Shown here: positions 44,961-54,330 of the stretch, piece by piece | How positions within the stretch are numbered: position 1 is the stretch's first letter | Layout of the letters: every line of letters starts with the position of its first letter | NCBI RefSeq assembly: GCF_026802175.1 | Contig: NZ_CP113797.1 | Location: 124,001-188,000, forward strand | Source of the DNA: Thermocoleostomius sinensis A174 | Lineage (GTDB): Bacteria; Cyanobacteriota; Cyanobacteriia; Elainellales; Elainellaceae | Reading direction: 5' to 3' | DNA length: 64,000 nt | Made by a program: the position numbers and the translations under genes | The notes under the pieces: generated by a model | The model's database searches: none | The model's input: the letters and a program-made list of their open reading frames with translations, nothing else | Told to the model about the DNA's origin: nothing

Positions 44961-46388
44961 ATGTACGAAAAAATTACGCCCCCTGAAGTTGGATCACGGA
45001 TCACCTTTGAGCAGGGCGAACCGGTTGTTCCTCATGATCCTATTATTCCCTTTATTCGGGGAGATGGAACGGGAGTTGATATCTGGCCAGCGGCTCAGCG
45101 GGTGTTTGATGCAGCGGTGGCGAAAGCGTATGGAGGCGATCGCAAGATTGTTTGGTTCAAGGTATATGCGGGTGATGAAGCCTGTGAGGTGTACGGAACC
45201 TATCAATACTTACCAGAAGACACCTTGACGGCGATTCGTGAGTATGGGGTGGCTATTAAAGGCCCATTGACCACGCCGATTGGAGGAGGCATTCGCTCGT
45301 TGAATGTGGCACTGCGGCAAATTTTTGATCTCTATGCCTGTATTCGTCCGTGTAAGTACTATGCCGGAACGCCTTCTCCGCACAAAACTCCGGAGAAACT
45401 GGATGTGATTGTCTACCGGGAAAACACAGAAGATATTTATCTGGGAATTGAGTGGAAGCAGGGCAGCGAAGTGGGCGATCGCTTGATCAAGCTGCTGAAC
45501 GACGATTTGATTCCGTCTACGCCAGAGCACGGCAAGAAGCAAATTCCCCTCGATTCTGGCATTGGCATCAAACCCATCAGTAAGAAAGGCTCTCAGCGGC
45601 TAGTGCGTCGAGCAATTCGCCATGCGCTACGATTGCCAAAACCCAAGCAAATGGTGACGTTGGTGCATAAGGGCAACATCATGAAGTACACTGAAGGCGC
45701 ATTTCGCGATTGGGGCTATGAGTTGGCAACCAGTGAGTTTCGCCAGGAGTGTATTACCGAGCGAGAATCTTGGATTTTGGGCAACAAAGAAAAAGATCCA
45801 GACCTCAGCATTGAAGATAATGCTCGGCAAATTGAACCAGGTTTTGATGCCTTGACCGAAGAGAAAAAGCAGAAAGTGTGTGATGAAGTTCGCGCGGTGC
45901 TCGATGCGATTTGGTCTACCCACGGTAACGGGCAGTGGAAAGACAAGATTATGGTGAACGATCGCATTGCCGATAGCATTTTCCAGCAGATTCAAACCCG
46001 CCCCGACGAGTATTCAATTTTGGCTACCATGAACCTAAACGGCGATTATCTCTCGGACGCGGCGGCGGCGATCGTGGGTGGTTTGGGCATGGGCCCTGGA
46101 GCCAATATTGGTGATGCTTGCGCTATTTTTGAAGCGACTCACGGTACAGCCCCCAAACATGCCGGACTCGATCGGATTAACCCTGGTTCTGTGATCCTTT
46201 CGGGTGTCATGATGCTGGAGTATTTAGGCTGGCAAGAAGCGGCAGATTTAATCAAGCAAGGGATTGGAACCGCTATTTCTAATCGCGAAGTTACCTACGA
46301 TCTGGCACGACTGATGGAACCCCCGGTGGAACCGCCTCTAAAGTGTTCGGAGTTTGCCGAAGCGATCATCAAGCGATTTGACGGTTAG
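44961..46388 (+). CDS. icd: NADP-dependent isocitrate dehydrogenase
   Basis: 475 residues from the ATG at 44961. An AGGAG lies upstream, and a GTG one codon earlier is also possible. It oxidises isocitrate to 2-oxoglutarate, the carbon skeleton for ammonium assimilation and the nitrogen-status signal in cyanobacteria. Landmarks: [14 protein letters not shown], the substrate loop [57 protein letters not shown], and '[20 protein letters not shown]' in the cofactor region. Length matches cyanobacterial Icd. A related dehydrogenase gene follows 165 bases downstream on the same strand. Confidence 0.96.
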   Translation: MYEKITPPEVGSRITFEQGEPVVPHDPIIPFIRGDGTGVDIWPAAQRVFDAAVAKAYGGDRKIVWFKVYAGDEACEVYGTYQYLPEDTLTAIREYGVAIKGPLTTPIGGGIRSLNVALRQIFDLYACIRPCKYYAGTPSPHKTPEKLDVIVYRENTEDIYLGIEWKQGSEVGDRLIKLLNDDLIPSTPEHGKKQIPLDSGIGIKPISKKGSQRLVRRAIRHALRLPKPKQMVTLVHKGNIMKYTEGAFRDWGYELATSEFRQECITERESWILGNKEKDPDLSIEDNARQIEPGFDALTEEKKQKVCDEVRAVLDAIWSTHGNGQWKDKIMVNDRIADSIFQQIQTRPDEYSILATMNLNGDYLSDAAAAIVGGLGMGPGANIGDACAIFEATHGTAPKHAGLDRINPGSVILSGVMMLEYLGWQEAADLIKQGIGTAISNREVTYDLARLMEPPVEPPLKCSEFAEAIIKRFDG

Positions 46389-46553
46389 GTTGGGGAGTAG
46401 GGAATAGGGAGTTGGGGTTGGGGGTTGAAGAGTAAGCTTTCTCCTTCCTCTTTCTCTCTTCCTTCTTCTCTATCCGTGCCCCTAGATACAGACGAATCGA
46501 GTGATTTGCTGAGAAATGAAGAAACAGCAAATTGAAGCGATAGGGGGCTAGTG

Positions 46554-47624
46554 ATGCCAAAAACGATCGTTGTGTTGGAAGGAGATCAAACCGGACAAGA
46601 GTTGTTGGAGGAAGCTCTGCGCGTCTTGGAGCCGGGGGTGACGGGCGTTGAGGTTGACTTTAAGCGGTTTGACCTCAGCTTGGAAAATCGTCGAGCAACG
46701 CAAAATCAAGTGGTGGTGGAAGCCTCAGAGGCGATGGTAGAGTCGGGGTTGGGACTGAAGGCTGCCACGATTACGCCGGAGGTTAAGGGCGATGTAGGTA
46801 GCCCCAACGCCATTCTGCGAGAGAAAGTGGATGGTACGGTGATTGTGCGAACTGGGCGACGCATTCCGGGTGTGTTGCCCGTAGCAGGTGTCAATGCCCC
46901 CATTTCCGTGATTCGCATGGCGGTTGGGGATGCCTATGGCGCTAAAGAGTGGCGCGAGGGCAATGGCATGGATGAGGTGGCTTACCGCACTGAACGCATT
47001 ACGCGCAAACACTGTCGGGCTGTGGCAGAATATGCATTTCTTCATGCGCAAAAAACGAAAGCCAAAGTCTTCGGTGGGCCTAAATACACCGTCAGCGCGG
47101 TGTACGAGGGTATGTTGAAAGAAGAAATGGACGAAGCTGCCCAACGCTATCCCATGGTTCGCTATGAGCCACAGTTGATTGATGCCACCTATGCGTTGTT
47201 GATGAATAGCGTTGGTGAAGCCATGGTGATTCCGGCTTTGAATCGGGATGGTGATTGTTTGAGTGACCTTGTGTTGCAAATGTTCGGGTCGATCGCTGGA
47301 TCTGAGTCTCTGCTGATCAGTTTCGACGAAGAGTGGAATCCACGGGTGGTAATGGCAGAAGCACCTCACGGTACAGCCCCGTCACTATTTGGCAAAAATT
47401 TAGCGAATCCAATGGCGATGATTTTGGCAGGGGCGTCATTGTTTACCTATATGGACGGAAATGGCTCAACCGTAGCTCGAGCTATCTCTGAGGCGGTGTT
47501 TGAAGCGGTTTATGATGGCATTCGCACTGCCGATTTGAAGGGGCACGCCACCACCACCGAATTTACTGATGAAGTCATTCGTCGCACCAAGACTAAGCTA
47601 GCAGTTTGGACTTCCTTGGGTTGA
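46554..47624 (+). CDS. isocitrate/isopropylmalate dehydrogenase-family protein, substrate unknown
   Basis: 356 residues from the ATG at 46554; a GTG one codon earlier is open. It belongs to the beta-decarboxylating dehydrogenase family: VLEGDQTGQELLEEAL start, SPNAILREKVDGTVIVRTGR in place of the usual substrate loop, GPKYTVSAVYEGML carrying Lys and Tyr, the metal-binding NRDGDCLSDLVLQMFG, and EAPHGTAPSLFGKNLANPMA in the NAD(P) region. It lacks the IPMDH-specific and tartrate-specific features I know, so the substrate is open. Adjacency to icd suggests an origin by duplication or a linked metabolic role. Confidence 0.85.
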   Translation: MPKTIVVLEGDQTGQELLEEALRVLEPGVTGVEVDFKRFDLSLENRRATQNQVVVEASEAMVESGLGLKAATITPEVKGDVGSPNAILREKVDGTVIVRTGRRIPGVLPVAGVNAPISVIRMAVGDAYGAKEWREGNGMDEVAYRTERITRKHCRAVAEYAFLHAQKTKAKVFGGPKYTVSAVYEGMLKEEMDEAAQRYPMVRYEPQLIDATYALLMNSVGEAMVIPALNRDGDCLSDLVLQMFGSIAGSESLLISFDEEWNPRVVMAEAPHGTAPSLFGKNLANPMAMILAGASLFTYMDGNGSTVARAISEAVFEAVYDGIRTADLKGHATTTEFTDEVIRRTKTKLAVWTSLG

Positions 47625-47695
47625 TACTCACATCTGTTCCCTCTTCCTGTTCCCCTCCCTCAACTCCTAACCGTCGCACTCATGGACTTTATACG

Positions 47696-49606
47696 CTATT
47701 TCAATAAGCGTTGGATTTGGGCGTGATGTTTGGGTTGAATCACTCGTTCTCCTTTAATCCAGCGGGTAATCAACGATCGATCGACACCTAGTTCTTTTGC
47801 TAACCTTGCTTTTGACCAGTTTTTTGCTTCCAGCGCTGTTAGCAATTCCATGCCAGTCATGGGTCGCCATCGCTCCGGGAAATGTTCTGAACTCAAGTGT
47901 TCCATCCGTTCTGTTTTTGACGATCGCCCAACTCCAAGTTTTTCCTGAATCAACGCAGTGGGTTTAATGGTAACGATCGCTTTCAGCCAAGTTGCCAACC
48001 AATTACGCGGTCGAGTTCGAGCTTGATCGCTATCATCTTGAAGACTCCAGTCTGGACGAATACAGTCCGGATAGGTTTCAGGATCAAATTCGATTTGCCA
48101 GCCTAGTTCGTGTAGCGTCAATAAAGAATTATCCCATTGAGTAATCAGAGCATTCCGTCGTTGTTTACTAGTTTGAATAGCTGTGATTAACTCTTTGGGT
48201 TCTAATCGTTCTAATAACGTCCCAACTTCATAGCGACCATCCTGACGGATGCGGCTCATAATTGTCAAGAAAATTGCCAGTTTAGAAGCTAGTCGTTGGC
48301 GATAGGGATTGATCTGTAATGTACTTTTTGCCAAATACCCATACTGGCACAGCGCATCCTTCGCGCTAACATCCTTTGCATTGAGAAATTTTTCAGCCCA
48401 ACTACCCGGACGTACTTTGATATGCAACTCATCCGGATCACCTGCTTCATACTTCAAGATACCGGGTTGATCCGCATCCATCGTCAATGCCAGTTGTCCT
48501 GAATATTCTAATTCTTCCAAGAGCCACATGGCACTACGCGCTACGTTATAGCGACTTGCCCCTACATTGATGTTGCTGATCAGTACCGACAAGCTGCAAA
48601 CTAGTTCTACCAATCGCCCGATCTTCTTCAGCTTTTGCCCAACAGTGATATCGGTACGTTTGTCCCAACCAAAGAGTCGCACCAAATCTGTGCCGCGCAG
48701 ATGAATTTGCTGTTCCCAAGGGCAATCAGTTTCAGTAGCATAGGAGGAAAAAATCAGTAGCACGTAGGCCGCTTCCGGCCCAAATTGCTGAATAATTTCC
48801 CAAGCTGCTTTGCCTGGAACTAACTCAATTTGCTGAGTTGATGGGCTTTGCCGCACGATATTGTGTTGAATGAAGCCCTCACCCACCAACTTTTTCCAGT
48901 AGGGATATTCGCCATCTTCCCACTGGTTATTGATTAGCGCTTGTGCTCCCGTCAAGATGGGATAGCCCGTTGCCACTCGTTCAAACTCTCGGTTCTCAAA
49001 TAAAGCTGGTTCTGCAATCGACGGCGGGTGCGATCGAATTCCTACTAATTTTTCCAGATCCTCTAGCGAGAACCCACTGAGGTCTAACTGTTGCAACCAA
49101 TCGCTAGCTGTGTGAAATGCACAGGCACTAATCACGATCGATTCTTGCCAAGCTGCATCTGCTGACACCGACGCCGACGCGGCATCCATTCCCACTGACA
49201 ACAGATCGGGAATAGAGCAGTCAGATGGCATTCGTCCGTCCGTATCCCATTGTTGAAGCCGCGTTTGTATCCAGTTTGCCGCCTGTGTCCAAAAGACCTC
49301 TTGCTTCACCACGGGCCTAAACAACCGCTCTAATTCCGCGATCGATTGTTTTTGCAGCCGTCCAAGTGTTTCAGTTTCGCTGTAAACAGTCACAAAACCA
49401 GACGATCCGGTGGCTTTGCCTCGCTGTCGCCGCAAGCGATGGTGGTTGATGCCCGTTGCCACATTGATCAGCACAAGCTGGAGAAACGCCTTACTCGATC
49501 GCAGTTGTTCAGCATAGGCTTGTAGGCGCGCTTGCACCAGTTCTGGGTTGGCAGCCTGCTGATCCAGTTCATGGTTCAATTGCTGATAACGAACACTCAT
49601 TGACAT
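47696..49606 (-). CDS. large uncharacterised protein with C-terminal helix-turn-helix
   Basis: 636 residues. The last ~55 residues form a Cro/C1-type helix-turn-helix (LLTALEAKNWSKARLAKELG, then VDRSLITRWIKGERVI). The middle (about 320-370; LRGTDLVRLFGWDKRTDITV followed by a helix) may be a winged helix of the type seen in plasmid replication initiators. The N-terminal 130 residues are helical and Gln/Arg-rich. There is no membrane segment. The gene has normal base composition and stands alone between icd-like and infC genes. It could be a transcription factor or a domesticated replication protein; I do not recognise a named family. Confidence 0.65.
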   Translation of the reverse strand: MSMSVRYQQLNHELDQQAANPELVQARLQAYAEQLRSSKAFLQLVLINVATGINHHRLRRQRGKATGSSGFVTVYSETETLGRLQKQSIAELERLFRPVVKQEVFWTQAANWIQTRLQQWDTDGRMPSDCSIPDLLSVGMDAASASVSADAAWQESIVISACAFHTASDWLQQLDLSGFSLEDLEKLVGIRSHPPSIAEPALFENREFERVATGYPILTGAQALINNQWEDGEYPYWKKLVGEGFIQHNIVRQSPSTQQIELVPGKAAWEIIQQFGPEAAYVLLIFSSYATETDCPWEQQIHLRGTDLVRLFGWDKRTDITVGQKLKKIGRLVELVCSLSVLISNINVGASRYNVARSAMWLLEELEYSGQLALTMDADQPGILKYEAGDPDELHIKVRPGSWAEKFLNAKDVSAKDALCQYGYLAKSTLQINPYRQRLASKLAIFLTIMSRIRQDGRYEVGTLLERLEPKELITAIQTSKQRRNALITQWDNSLLTLHELGWQIEFDPETYPDCIRPDWSLQDDSDQARTRPRNWLATWLKAIVTIKPTALIQEKLGVGRSSKTERMEHLSSEHFPERWRPMTGMELLTALEAKNWSKARLAKELGVDRSLITRWIKGERVIQPKHHAQIQRLLK

Positions 49607-49835
49607 GATTGGAGCACAGGAACACTGGCTTGGGGCTTAGGAACCCCATTAGTATAGCGATCGATCGATTTTTGACAACCTAAACTTGCCACAATTTTGA
49701 AGTGAATGAACCAGCACCGACGGATCACTCGCTTGTTCAAACTACTGATAGTTGCACCAAATAAAAGAAACTAGGAGGATTGGCAGCAAACAGACCGCCC
49801 ATCCCCCTTTAAGAAACATCGCTTGTTGTGATTCT

Positions 49836-50324
49836 TCAAGCAGGAACCATCTGCACAATCAGCGCTTGTCGATCAAACGATTGCACCTTGCCCGCTTTGC
49901 CTAAATCTAGAACAATGCGATCGAGCAATTCCATCGCCCGATTGCGGTGTTGATGTTCTCGCCCGCGCAACCGCACCTGAAACTTCACCGAATCCCCTTT
50001 GCTCAACCATTCCGTTGCTCGATGGATGCGTAAACTGTAATCTGACTCACCAATGTTGGGACGTAATTTCACTTCTTTCAGCGTTGGTCTAGCGCTCTGG
50101 CTTTGGCGCTTTTTCTGCTGATATTGATACTTGCCATAGTCCAGAATCTTTGCCACGGGCGCGTCTTTGTTTTCGGACACAACCACCAGATCTAATCCAG
50201 CCATTTCGGCCAGTTGCAGGGCTTCGCGAGTATCGATCAGCCCTCGGTTGGTGTTCTGTTGATCAATCAAAAGCACCTGAGTGGCTCTAATTTGGCGGTT
50301 AATCAATTGTTTCTTAACGATAAT
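49836..50324 (-). CDS. infC: translation initiation factor IF-3, probable AUU start
   Basis: About 162 residues. IF-3 landmarks: INRQIRATQVLLIDQQNTNR, then GLIDTREALQLAEMAGLDLV, DAPVAKILDYGKYQYQQKKR, EVKLRPNIGESDYSLRI, and GDSVKFQVRLRGREHQHR. IF-3 binds the 30S subunit and rejects non-canonical start codons. The frame has no ATG or GTG near its beginning. The only codon with a good ribosome-binding site is ATT at 50324, preceded by AAGAGG at 6-base spacing. AUU starts are the classical autoregulatory device of infC in E. coli. A TTG at 50306 is the alternative, with weaker support. Confidence 0.9.
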   Translation of the reverse strand: MIVKKQLINRQIRATQVLLIDQQNTNRGLIDTREALQLAEMAGLDLVVVSENKDAPVAKILDYGKYQYQQKKRQSQSARPTLKEVKLRPNIGESDYSLRIHRATEWLSKGDSVKFQVRLRGREHQHRNRAMELLDRIVLDLGKAGKVQSFDRQALIVQMVPA

Positions 50325-50808
50325 CCTGTTCCTCTTAATGTCAACGTGCGTTTATTGCGTTTATGCAGATACTACTAGGGTAGCGCAGCCACGCTGAAGT
50401 CCGATCGACTGCAATATTTCGACTTCATCCCCAATTGACCACCCGAACCAACCGATCGAACTTTATAACCTATTTGAATAGGCAATTTTGAATAGGCAAT
50501 AATTTCCTGCTCTCTGTGACTAACTATCTCTTAGCCGTCTAGTGAGGCGAGGCAAAAGGTCCAGCAATGCCTAACCTCTGAGCTACAGAACCTTGCGCTT
50601 GGGAGCAGGCGAGGGCTGAACAAGTGTGGAATCAGTGATGCCGATCGCTACCGATAAAGAAGGCGGATTCAATGGCATTGTGTTGAGCACTGATTTTTGA
50701 TATCGCAATGCGAATGAACAAAGTTGACACATAAGCATCCGTAAATTAAGTGTAGCTTTCCGTAAAGACAGTTTCACTGAAATCTTCACAATCGGTGTCA
50801 GAAGATTA

Positions 50809-50895
50809 TTTGAACCGGATCAACGATGGCTCAAACTGCCCTCACCTCACCCTCTTCCAGAGGAGGTAGGGGATGAGGGGCGTAAAATTTGCGAC
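50809..50895 (+). repeat. dispersed repeat B, copy 1
   Basis: About 87 bp starting TTTGAACCGGATCAACGATG and ending GGGGCGTAAAATTTGCGAC. The reverse complement of 60164-60281 shares both ends and the CTCAAACT block, with a diverged or longer middle. It has no coding capacity and abuts the methyltransferase stop codon. It is probably a MITE-like or processed repeat family of this genome. Confidence 0.65.
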
Positions 50896-50899
50896 TTTG

Positions 50900-51970
50900 C
50901 TATTTACACACAATGTAGTAATTGTTCTGAAAATCGTGGTCTAAGCGTCTGATTTCTACATGTCGAAACCCGGCATCTTCTAACATATTCAGCGCCATTT
51001 CCTCACCCCACATCGCCCCCAAGCCCATACCACCAGACGCAAGCGATACAGTCATACAGTGCATACAAGAAATGGTGTAGAGTAATGGGCCTGCCGGATG
51101 ATTGAGGTTATTATCGACGTAGCTAGAGGCACGAATATCTTGCATCAGGTACACTCCATCGAATCGCAGCGCTCGATAAATACCTTGTAGTACAATATCG
51201 GGCCTTGCCTGATCGTGAATTGCATCAAAGGTCGTGATGAAATCGTACTGTTTTATTTCTGTTAACGTTTCAGCGTTTTGAATCTGAAATTGAATGTTTG
51301 TAAGACCCAGTTGCGCCGCTTCATCTCTAGCCGTTGCGATTGCCTCCTCGGAAATGTCGTAGCCCGTGAAGCGACTATTTGGATACAGGTTTGCCATCTT
51401 GTTCAGTGCTCGACCACTGCCACAGCCCACATCGAGGACATCAATTCCCTGGGTAAGAGCATCTATGAGTCCGGGTACAAGCGGTAGAACAAATTCTTCC
51501 AAGGCTGCAACGATCGTTTGTCCACTATCTTCTGCCATGACTTGATGGAATCGTTTATAAGCAGAATAGGGGACGCCGCCGCCATGCCGAAAGCAATCAA
51601 TAATTTGATCTTCAACCGTTCCTAACAGTGCAATATATTGGGCAAATGCCGCAATATTGTCAGGGCTAGCCGATCGCGTCAAGAAAGCAGCATGTTCAGC
51701 CGGGAGCCAATAACAATCACTGGTCATATCGTAGTTAACGAAGTTTCCAGTCACCATAGCACCCAACCATTCGCGCACATATCGTTCATTCAGTTGGGCC
51801 ATATCTGCAATCTGTTGACTGGTTGCCGGTGGTAGCGTTGCCATTACATCAAATAGTCCAGTTCGATGTCCGATCGAGGTCATTAGCGCCATCGCACCAC
51901 TGTTCAACATTTGTAGCAAATGCCCAGCAAAGGCTTCTGCTTTGGTTTGATCAAGGAGTTGGGTTGTCAT
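50900..51970 (-). CDS. class I SAM-dependent methyltransferase with winged-helix N-terminus
   Basis: 356 residues. The N-terminal ~100 residues form an O-methyltransferase-type dimerisation/winged-helix region (TGLFDVMATLPPATSQQIAD, LNERYVREWLGAMVTG). The Rossmann methyltransferase domain (about 165-300) has motif I DVLDVGCGSGRALNKMA, then YDISEEAIATARDEA and FDAIHDQARPD. The substrate is unknown. A His/Cys/Met-rich stretch (YTISCMHCMTVSLASGGMG) lies in the C-terminal cap. It stands alone; downstream it abuts repeat B and upstream lies a repeat-rich gap. Confidence 0.88.
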   Translation of the reverse strand: MTTQLLDQTKAEAFAGHLLQMLNSGAMALMTSIGHRTGLFDVMATLPPATSQQIADMAQLNERYVREWLGAMVTGNFVNYDMTSDCYWLPAEHAAFLTRSASPDNIAAFAQYIALLGTVEDQIIDCFRHGGGVPYSAYKRFHQVMAEDSGQTIVAALEEFVLPLVPGLIDALTQGIDVLDVGCGSGRALNKMANLYPNSRFTGYDISEEAIATARDEAAQLGLTNIQFQIQNAETLTEIKQYDFITTFDAIHDQARPDIVLQGIYRALRFDGVYLMQDIRASSYVDNNLNHPAGPLLYTISCMHCMTVSLASGGMGLGAMWGEEMALNMLEDAGFRHVEIRRLDHDFQNNYYIVCK

Positions 51971-52174
51971 AGGGGGTAGGGAGGAGGGAGGAGGGAGGAG
52001 TATTAAGCAGGGTGTAGCAAGTTGAGTACTTTGTGAGTTGAATCGTCACTCGAATCAAATGCGCACGTCTGTAGAGAGTCAACTACAAATGAACTAATAA
52101 TTCAAAATATGTAGTTATGAATAATTGAGCACAGCATAACCAGATAATGTAGAATCCCATTAACTAGAATCCTA

Positions 52175-52402
52175 TTAACTAAGTGGAAAGCGAATCAGTC
52201 CAAGTATGATTGCATTCTCTAGAATTGAATACTGCTGCCGATTGCAATAATTATGATTGAGCCGCTGATTATTACTCTCAACACCACTAACCATAGTACT
52301 GGTGATGCTATGAGACCGATTGCAAGATGTATCTTGTGTTAATTTAGGGGATTGAATCGGATAAGTAGAATTTCTATTTTGAGTAGCTTCAGGGAACATC
52401 AT
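52175..52402 (-). CDS. possible small hypothetical protein (weak)
   Basis: 75 codons from an ATG with AAAGG ten bases upstream. The product is Asn/Ser/Gln-rich (STYPIQSPKLTQDTSCNRSH) with no recognised features. It lies in a repeat-rich gap and may be non-coding. Confidence 0.2.
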   Translation of the reverse strand: MMFPEATQNRNSTYPIQSPKLTQDTSCNRSHSITSTMVSGVESNNQRLNHNYCNRQQYSILENAIILGLIRFPLS

Positions 52403-52681
52403 AGGAAATATACCTTTCACCTCTAGAGAGCGATAAACAGAAGGAGAATATAACTAGAATGAATCTATAGGTTGTGTACCTATTTCAACAGTCTGTATCC
52501 TGTTTAGGCGATCGACGTTAGACTATTGGGAGTAATATGCTTTTCGGTTTCTAACCTAACTAGAGAGTGTGAAGATATCGGGAAGAAGGAGTGGGTTCTC
52601 AAGGTTTCATTCAGAACGCCTTCAGCTAGGCAAAGAGGATGAGGAGGATGAGCGAAAACCCGTTACGGTGAGTGACGGCAA

Positions 52682-52738
52682 TTTTGCAACTATAATGATC
52701 AGGGCGATCGCCCCGGGAACCTATCATGATTGCAAATT
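52682..52738. other. imperfect hairpin centred on a HIP1 octamer
   Basis: TTTTGCAACTATAATGAT and ATCATGATTGCAAA form imperfect arms around the perfect palindrome GGGCGATCGCCC. It may be one end of a degenerate repeat or a structured RNA; no adjacent gene depends on it. Confidence 0.35.
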
Positions 52739-52917
52739 AATGCATTTGCCCTTCTCCCCTACCCCCTTCTCCCACGGTTGAGAGGAGAGGAGAAAAAAAG
52801 GCGTCAATGTCCCTCTTCTACGCATAGGAGAGGGATTTGGATGAGGGCGCAAAGGTGATTTAAACACATTGCCTCTCTCGCCCTCAGAAGTTATCGAGGG
52901 TCAATGCAAAAATGTTC

Positions 52918-53074
52918 GGCGTTGCTGAACGCCGATAGGAATTGCCCTCATCCTCAACCCTGCTCCCCAGGGAGAAGGGAGCTAGGACTGTTGTTTCCTC
53001 TGCTTGGGGAGAGGGCTAGGGTGAGGACTGCAAGCATCTCCAGCCCAAGAATCATACTTCTGTTTAGCAACGCC
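52918..53074 (-). mobile_element. MITE-like element A, copy 2, with 8-bp target duplication
   Basis: 157 bp with 13-bp terminal inverted repeats (GGCGTTGCTGAAC at 52918-52930; GTTTAGCAACGCC at 53062-53074, one mismatch). It is flanked by direct repeats AAATGTTC at 52910-52917 and 53075-53082, as expected after transposition. It is homologous in inverted orientation to 34652-34804. It encodes no protein and would need a transposase supplied from elsewhere. Confidence 0.85.
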
Positions 53075-53373
53075 AAATGTTCCGCAGCATCAGGTGCAGC
53101 CAAAAGTGCCGATCGATGACCTGATAGTGCACGGAGTGGCGACAGATGTCTAGTGGAGTTCAATGGAGATGTTTGCCTTGGTTATTTCAAACCTTCAATG
53201 AAGGCTGAGATAGCCTCTACTAGGATTAAGGCTTGATCGAAGCTTCAGCCGCATGAAAATTTGCAACAAATATTCACAGAATGCATCCAATTCTGCTTCA
53301 GAAAAGTTTAGGAGTAATTAAGATGTGCCTCCAACCAATCCCTTACGTTTGTGGGATGGTTGGCCAGTCGATT

Positions 53374-53505
53374 CTAGTCTTCATGATCCTCAAACGGATC
53401 GCTCAATTCTTTGGACGGTGGGCCAAACGAGGTATAGATAGAAATTCCTGTCACGGCAATTAAAAAGGCCCCGATCGTGATGATAAGAACTGTTGCAGAT
53501 TCCAT
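53374..53505 (-). CDS. psbN: PsbN, photosystem II assembly protein
   Basis: 43 residues: [20 protein letters not shown], then [20 protein letters not shown] and HED. This is the complete, highly conserved PsbN sequence: one N-terminal membrane helix and the [17 protein letters not shown] tail. PsbN is needed for assembly or repair of the PSII reaction centre and is not a stable subunit. It is encoded on the opposite strand to psbH, head to head with a 78-base spacer, the arrangement known from cyanobacteria and plastids. Confidence 0.97.
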   Translation of the reverse strand: MESATVLIITIGAFLIAVTGISIYTSFGPPSKELSDPFEDHED

Positions 53506-53583
53506 ATTCTGAAAAAGCTTGAATAGTATTATTCTTATATTATTACGGAACATTAAAAACTTAGAGAGATATAAAGGTCACCC
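53506..53583. promoter_or_regulatory. psbN/psbH divergent promoter region
   Basis: A 78-base AT-rich spacer between the two divergent starts. Several TATATT/TATTAT-like -10 elements are present, and AAAGG lies seven bases before the psbH ATG. Confidence 0.5.
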
Positions 53584-53787
53584 ATGGCACAGCGGACTCG
53601 GTTGGGAGATATTCTAAAACCCCTAAACTCTGAGTATGGTAAGGTTGCTCCTGGTTGGGGAACTACGCCTTTGATGGCAGTTTTTATGGGGTTATTTTTC
53701 GTATTTTTGCTCATCATTCTGCAAATTTACAACTCCTCTTTGCTACTAGAGGGCGTCAATGTTGATTGGTCAAGCTTGGGCAGCTAA
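53584..53787 (+). CDS. psbH: photosystem II phosphoprotein-family subunit PsbH
   Basis: 67 residues: [20 protein letters not shown], the [20 protein letters not shown] helix, and the lumenal tail ending [16 protein letters not shown]. This is the cyanobacterial short form, lacking the plant phosphorylation extension. PsbH is a one-helix PSII core subunit beside CP47. It is followed 45 bases later by a strong intrinsic terminator. Confidence 0.98.
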   Translation: MAQRTRLGDILKPLNSEYGKVAPGWGTTPLMAVFMGLFFVFLLIILQIYNSSLLLEGVNVDWSSLGS

Positions 53788-53831
53788 CCTAGGTTTATTC
53801 CAGCAATGTAACTAACGACCCTTGCAAAGGG

Positions 53832-53856
53832 ACCCCGGAACAGCCCGGGGTTTTTT
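53832..53856 (+). terminator. intrinsic terminator of psbH
   Basis: A seven-base-pair stem ACCCCGG / CCGGGGT with a six-base loop, followed by TTTTT. Confidence 0.88.
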
Positions 53857-53952
53857 GCTAGGTGTGGCTACATTCTGGTTCGGCATCCTAATTCTGCCCT
53901 CCTCCTCTACACTAAAGGGGAAGGGTATTGATCCTGTTCAGGAGAGCGAATC

Positions 53953-54276
53953 GTGAATTTCTTTAACATCGGATTACCAGAAATGGCGCTGATTTTGGTG
54001 TTAGCGCTGTTAATTTTTGGACCCAAGAAACTCCCAGAAATTGGTCGCAGCCTTGGCAAGGCAATTCGAGGGTTCCAAGAAGCGTCCAAGGAATTTGAAA
54101 CAGAATTCAAGAAAGAAGCCGATCGCCTAGAAAAAACGGTGAATCAGCCGATGAAAGCCACCTTGGAGACGCCAGAACCAAAAGCCCTTGCACCCACTGC
54201 TGCTGAAACTACCACGGAAACTGAGTCCGTTGGTGACGCTTCGGTTGAGTCATCCGATCGCCCACAGGAAAGTTAG
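53953..54276 (+). CDS. tatA: TatA/E-type twin-arginine translocase subunit
   Basis: 107 residues starting at GTG with AGGAG upstream. It has a short N-terminal membrane helix (MALILVLALLIFGPKKLPEI) with the hallmark FGPKKLPE hinge, then an amphipathic helix (GRSLGKAIRGFQEASKEF) and a Thr/Glu/Pro-rich tail. TatA oligomers form the pore that exports folded proteins across cytoplasmic and thylakoid membranes. It lies between psbH and pth on the same strand. Confidence 0.95.
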   Translation: MNFFNIGLPEMALILVLALLIFGPKKLPEIGRSLGKAIRGFQEASKEFETEFKKEADRLEKTVNQPMKATLETPEPKALAPTAAETTTETESVGDASVESSDRPQES

Positions 54277-54330
54277 GGGGATGCCCGTTTAACAAATGAC
54301 TAAAGAATAGACTGAGACTGACTTGTCCTT

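Larger units (their letters stand above)
51971..53373. other. 1.4-kb repeat-rich region with no clear gene
   Basis: Holds a weak 75-codon frame (52175-52402), a large imperfect hairpin around a HIP1 site (52682-52738), a purine/pyrimidine-rich stretch (52740-52860) resembling the interior of the MITEs, and a full MITE-like element (52918-53074). No tRNA or ncRNA recognised. Confidence 0.5.

Noticed and set aside
50583-50789. 68-codon minus-strand frame between infC and the methyltransferase
   Set aside because: GTG start without a Shine-Dalgarno sequence and no protein-like pattern.
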